The notes beneath the pieces are model-generated. The model was not told where the DNA came from. It saw only the letters and a list, made by a program, of their open reading frames with translations, and ran no database searches. The position numbers and the translations under genes are program-made. A stretch of 17,594 nucleotides of DNA, from the NCBI GenBank assembly GCA_043733485.1, contig JAYTGN010000067.1, positions 1 through 17,594 of the forward strand, in the 5' to 3' direction. Below, one piece after another: positions 14,627 to 17,594 of the stretch (its first letter is position 1; each line of letters begins with the position of its first letter). This DNA comes from Urbifossiella sp043733485 (GTDB lineage: Bacteria > Planctomycetota > Planctomycetia > Gemmatales > Gemmataceae).

Positions 14627-14714
14627 AGCCCCGAACGGGCGGAAGTGAATAGCCAGGGGTGGAGCGAGGCTCTGCGTGCGGCACCCCTGGTGAAACTTGA
14701 GCCCCGAAGGGGCT
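14627..14714 (+). repeat. Composite palindromic repeat, left copy
   Basis: The order is AGCCCCGAACGGGC, AATAG, a hairpin with arms CCAGGGGTG (14653-14661) and CACCCCTGG (14682-14690) around a 20-base loop, then AGCCCCGAAGGGGCT (14700-14714). Read in the opposite direction, the same order of parts with similar sequence occurs at 15234-15340. Confidence 0.85.
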
Positions 14715-14737
14715 ACAGTCCCGGAGAGGACGCTACC

Positions 14738-15220
14738 ATGTCCGTCGGCTCGGTCCTGATTGGGCTTCAAGCGTCCCGCAAAGATGGGCGTGGTGTTACC
14801 TCCGAGGAGTTTCTGGCGCCGTTGGAAATTCATCAAGGCGAGGTCCAGGCGACACAAGCGGACGCTGGAGCCTGGGCTTCCGGCATGGTGTATTTCGCTG
14901 TCGTTCGTTACAGCGATTTTGGCCACGTAGACAAATCGGGCGATGCTGGCGCTCAATCCGAAGCGTTTTTCGCAGCAATTGGGGAGGCTTTCCAACTGAC
15001 CGCGCGCTTTTTGAATCAGCGCGGGCCTGAAGTCATTGCCTCAATGCGAGCTACGGGATTGTCGTTGCAATTGTTCATCGAGGTCCGGATGGACAAGGAC
15101 CAAATGGAGTTGGAATTGCCGCCGGAGCTGATGGCGGCGTGTGGACGCCACGAGATCAAGGCGTATGTGATATCGAATGATATTCCGGCGCATGAGGAGT
15201 GGGAGGCGATTCGGGCCTAG
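14738..15220 (+). CDS. Small protein of unknown function enclosed by inverted repeats
   Basis: 160 residues from ATG 14738, chosen because AGAGGA lies 7 bases upstream and the earlier part of the open frame is repeat sequence. No signal peptide or membrane helix is visible. It reads as an alpha/beta protein: YFAVVRYSDFG near the middle, an amphipathic helix around FFAAIGEAFQLTARFL, then LSLQLFIEVR and MELELPPELMAACGRH near the end. The last part has a faint likeness to DUF4279-type proteins, which I would not rely on. It splits cysD from cysN, has no known link to sulfur metabolism, and lies between inverted copies of a composite repeat, so it may be a passenger gene. Confidence 0.65.
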   Translation: MSVGSVLIGLQASRKDGRGVTSEEFLAPLEIHQGEVQATQADAGAWASGMVYFAVVRYSDFGHVDKSGDAGAQSEAFFAAIGEAFQLTARFLNQRGPEVIASMRATGLSLQLFIEVRMDKDQMELELPPELMAACGRHEIKAYVISNDIPAHEEWEAIRA

Positions 15221-15233
15221 CCGCCGATCGTGC

Positions 15234-15340
15234 TGCCGCCCCTTCGGGGCTCAAGCAACATGTAATGGGGTCGCATCCCGGGGTGTCGCTCGCAAAGCCT
15301 TGCTCCACCCCGGGCTATTGACTGCCGCCCCTTCGGGGCT
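15234..15340 (-). repeat. Composite palindromic repeat, right copy (inverted relative to the left copy)
   Basis: Two copies of TGCCGCCCCTTCGGGGCT (15234-15251 and 15323-15340) flank a hairpin with arms CCCGGGGTG (15277-15285) and CACCCCGGG (15306-15314) around a 20-base loop. The reverse complement follows the left copy (14627-14714) closely, including the AATAG link and the loop sequence, with an extra 19 or so bases on the gene-facing side. Confidence 0.85.
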
Positions 15341-15385
15341 TCGAACACGCCGGATGCACAAGACACTGCCAGGGGATGATGCTTT

Positions 15386-17323
15386 ATGGCTCACGTCTCG
15401 GACTTAATTGCCACTGACATCGACGCTTACCTCAAGCAGCACGAGACCAAGAGCCTCCTTCGCTTCATCACGTGCGGCAGCGTGGACGACGGCAAGAGTA
15501 CGCTCATCGGCCGGCTGCTCTACGAATCGAAGATGCTCTTCGAGGACCAACTTGCGGCGTTGGAAGCGGACTCGAAGAAGGTCGGCACCCGAGGCGGCGA
15601 GATCGACTACGCCCTGCTCCTCGACGGGTTGGCCGCCGAGCGCGAGCAGGGGATCACCATCGATGTCGCCTATCGGTTCTTCTCCACCGATCGGCGGAAG
15701 TTCATCGTCGCCGATACGCCCGGGCACGAGCAGTACACCCGCAACATGGTGACGGGGGCCTCAACCGCGGACCTGGCCATCATCCTGATCGATGCCCGCA
15801 AGGGTGTCCTGGTTCAAACCCGCCGCCACAGTTATCTCGTCTCGCTGCTCGGCATTCGGCACGTCGTACTCGCCATCAACAAGATGGACCTCGTGAACTA
15901 CTCGCAGGAGGTCTACGACAAAATCGAAGCCGAGTACCGGGGCTTCGCCGCGCAGATCGGGCTGGCCGACATTCACGCCATGCCCATCTCCGGGGTTCGC
16001 GGCGACAACATCGTCGAACGCAGCGCGAACACGCCTTGGTATGCCGGTCCGCCGTTGATGGCGCTGCTCGAGACGGTGGAGATCGACGAGGAACGCATGC
16101 AGTCGCAGCCGTTCCGGATGCCCGTGCAATGGGTGAATCGGCCCAACCTCGACTTCCGCGGCTTTGCCGGCACGATCGTCGGCGGCGCGATCCGGCTGGG
16201 CGAAAGAATCCGCGTGCTGCCTTCGGGCCGCGAATCGACCGTCACGCGAATCGTCACTTCCAACGGCGACTTGGACCATGCCGTCGCGAACCAATCGATC
16301 ACGCTCACCCTCGCCGACGAAGTCGACATTTCGCGCGGCGACTTGCTGTGCCGCATAGACGGCTCGGCCCAGGTTGCCGACGCATTTGAAGCGACCATCG
16401 TCTGGATGGCCGAGCAACCGATGCTGCGCGGGCGCAGTTACTTCCTCAAAATCGGCCCGAAGACGGTCACGGCCACGGTGCTGCCGATCCGCCACAAGAT
16501 CAACGTGAACACACTGGAGCAGACCCCGGCGGACAAGCTCGACCTCAACGAGATCGGCATCTGCGAACTCGAGTTGGATCGCGCGGTCGCATTCGATCCC
16601 TACATCGAGAATCGGGACACCGGCGGCTTCATCCTCATCGACCGCATCTCGAACAACACGGTCGGTGCCGGGATGGTCCGCAAAGCCTTGAGGCGTTCGG
16701 CCGCCGTGGATTGGCGAACGATCGAAGTCAACAAGCAATCGCACGCGGCGATCAAGGGGCAAAAGCCCGCCATCATCTGGTTCACGGGAATCCCGGGAGC
16801 GGGGAAGTTGTTTCTTGCCAACCTCGTGGAGAAGAAACTCCACGGGGAAGGCCGGCACACGTTCCTCCTGGAAAGCAACACGGTGCGGCACGGCTTGAAC
16901 AAGGACTTGGGCTTCACCGATGCGGATCGCGTCGAGAACATCCGCCGGGTCACGGAAGTCGCGAAGCTAATGACCGACGCCGGCCTGATTGTACTCACCG
17001 TTTTCATCTCGCCGTTCCGCAGCGAACGACGGGCGGCGCGGGCGCTCATGCAACCGGGTGAGTTCATCGAGGTGTTCGTCGACACGCCGTTGAGCGTGGC
17101 CGAGGGACGCGACGAGAAGGGTCTTTATCGCAAGGCGCGCGCTGGGGAATTGGAGAACTTCACCGGCGTCGATTCGCCCTACGAGACGCCGGAGCAGCCC
17201 GAACTCCGCATCGACACGACGACGACGACTCCCGAAGCGGCCGCGGAACTGATCGTGGCCGAACTTCGCAACCGCGGCGTCCTCGATCGCGCGACGCCTT
17301 CGCGCGATAACTGGGAAATCTAG
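15386..17323 (+). CDS. cysNC: Sulfate adenylyltransferase GTPase subunit fused to a degenerate APS-kinase domain (CysNC/NodQ type)
   Basis: 645 residues. CysN part: G1 GSVDDGKST (31-39), AAEREQGITID (83-93), G3 DTPGHEQY (110-117), G4 NKMD (165-168), then two beta-barrel domains to about 435. This GTPase drives APS synthesis by CysD. The CysC part spans about 458-635 and normally phosphorylates APS to PAPS. Its Walker A reads GIPGAGKLF (468-476) where the family has GxxGxGKST, and the LDGDNVR motif is LESNTVR (495-501), so the Mg-binding Ser/Thr and the catalytic Asp are absent. The APS-side segments are kept: DLGFTDADR, ENIRRV, FISPFR and KGLYRKARAGELENFTG. The domain is probably a pseudokinase. 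The ATG has AGGGGA 9 bases upstream. Confidence 0.95.
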   Translation: MAHVSDLIATDIDAYLKQHETKSLLRFITCGSVDDGKSTLIGRLLYESKMLFEDQLAALEADSKKVGTRGGEIDYALLLDGLAAEREQGITIDVAYRFFSTDRRKFIVADTPGHEQYTRNMVTGASTADLAIILIDARKGVLVQTRRHSYLVSLLGIRHVVLAINKMDLVNYSQEVYDKIEAEYRGFAAQIGLADIHAMPISGVRGDNIVERSANTPWYAGPPLMALLETVEIDEERMQSQPFRMPVQWVNRPNLDFRGFAGTIVGGAIRLGERIRVLPSGRESTVTRIVTSNGDLDHAVANQSITLTLADEVDISRGDLLCRIDGSAQVADAFEATIVWMAEQPMLRGRSYFLKIGPKTVTATVLPIRHKINVNTLEQTPADKLDLNEIGICELELDRAVAFDPYIENRDTGGFILIDRISNNTVGAGMVRKALRRSAAVDWRTIEVNKQSHAAIKGQKPAIIWFTGIPGAGKLFLANLVEKKLHGEGRHTFLLESNTVRHGLNKDLGFTDADRVENIRRVTEVAKLMTDAGLIVLTVFISPFRSERRAARALMQPGEFIEVFVDTPLSVAEGRDEKGLYRKARAGELENFTGVDSPYETPEQPELRIDTTTTTPEAAAELIVAELRNRGVLDRATPSRDNWEI

Positions 17324-17350
17324 CTCGGGATTGTTGGGGCAGTGTCTCCG

Positions 17351-17557
17351 CCTGTTGTGGCCCGGTCTCCTGACCGTGGCACACCTGTTGTGGCCCGGTC
17401 TCCTGACCGTGCCACTCGCCCGACCCCTGTTGTGGCCCGGTCTCCTGACCGTGCCACTCGCCCGACCGAAAGTCACACCTGTTGTGGCCCGGTCTCCTGA
17501 CCGTGCCACTCGCCCAACCGAAAGTCACACCTGTTGTGGCCCGGTCTCCTGACCGTG
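17351..17557. repeat. Five copies of a 28-bp hairpin repeat downstream of cysNC
   Basis: A 28-base core beginning CCTGTTGTGGCCC and ending GACCGTG occurs at 17351-17378, 17384-17411, 17426-17453, 17478-17505 and 17530-17557, at periods of 33, 42, 52 and 52 bases. The last two periods share the same 24-base spacer with one difference. Each core holds CGGTC-TCCT-GACCG, a short hairpin, and its reverse complement begins GTGGCACGG, linking it to the other GTGGCAC repeats. The remaining bases to the window end show no gene. Confidence 0.92.
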
Positions 17558-17594
17558 CCACTCGCCCGACCGAAGGTCTCCTGCGATACGAAGA

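Noticed and set aside
17351..17557. Possible CRISPR array
   Set aside because: Spacers are 5 to 24 bases and repeated rather than unique, no cas genes are present, and the core belongs to the GTGGCAC repeat family.

Overview
The window looks like chromosomal DNA of a planctomycete, most likely a relative of Gemmata. This is an inference from high GC, protein resemblance, large GT-C-like membrane proteins, and many short palindromic repeats (GTGGCAC... and AGCCCCGAAGGGGC... types) scattered between and inside genes. No rRNA, tRNA, transposase or CRISPR array was seen.

Layout: (a) 1-797, the 3' part of a CpsD/BY-kinase-like ATPase gene whose Walker A lysine appears to be missing. (b) 798-1640, a 62-bp hairpin repeat, a small helical protein on the minus strand and a divergent D-aminoacyl-tRNA deacylase (dtd). 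(c) 1666-6818, a complete branched-chain amino-acid type ABC importer in the order substrate-binding lipoprotein, LivH, LivM, LivG, LivF, with a recognisable promoter. Its LivG carries an inserted stretch of about 90 residues with two hydrophobic helices. (d) 6828-8726, a minus-strand polytopic membrane protein. (e) 8918-10700, a two-gene Type II-like restriction-modification module. A beta-type DNA methyltransferase with an N-terminal winged-helix-like domain faces a PD-(D/E)xK nuclease gene, and their 3' ends overlap. The methyltransferase promoter holds a perfect inverted repeat between -35 and -10 and predicts a leaderless message. (f) 10843-12330, a second GT-C-like membrane protein with an in-frame palindromic repeat and a ten-G run in its coding sequence. 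(g) 12451-17323, a sulfate assimilation cluster: APS reductase (cysH), a cysteine-free Rrf2 regulator, cysD, a small unknown gene enclosed by inverted repeats, and a cysN-cysC fusion whose APS-kinase part has lost its key ATP-site residues. (h) 17351-17557, a tandem hairpin repeat.

How the genes work together: the liv genes form one importer with its five usual parts. CysD and CysN make APS from sulfate and ATP, and CysH reduces APS to sulfite directly. An active APS kinase is therefore not required for this route, which fits the degenerate CysC domain. The most unusual items are the LivG membrane insertion, the apparent CysC pseudokinase, the restriction-modification module with its operator-like promoter, and palindromic repeats that stay open as reading frames inside genes.
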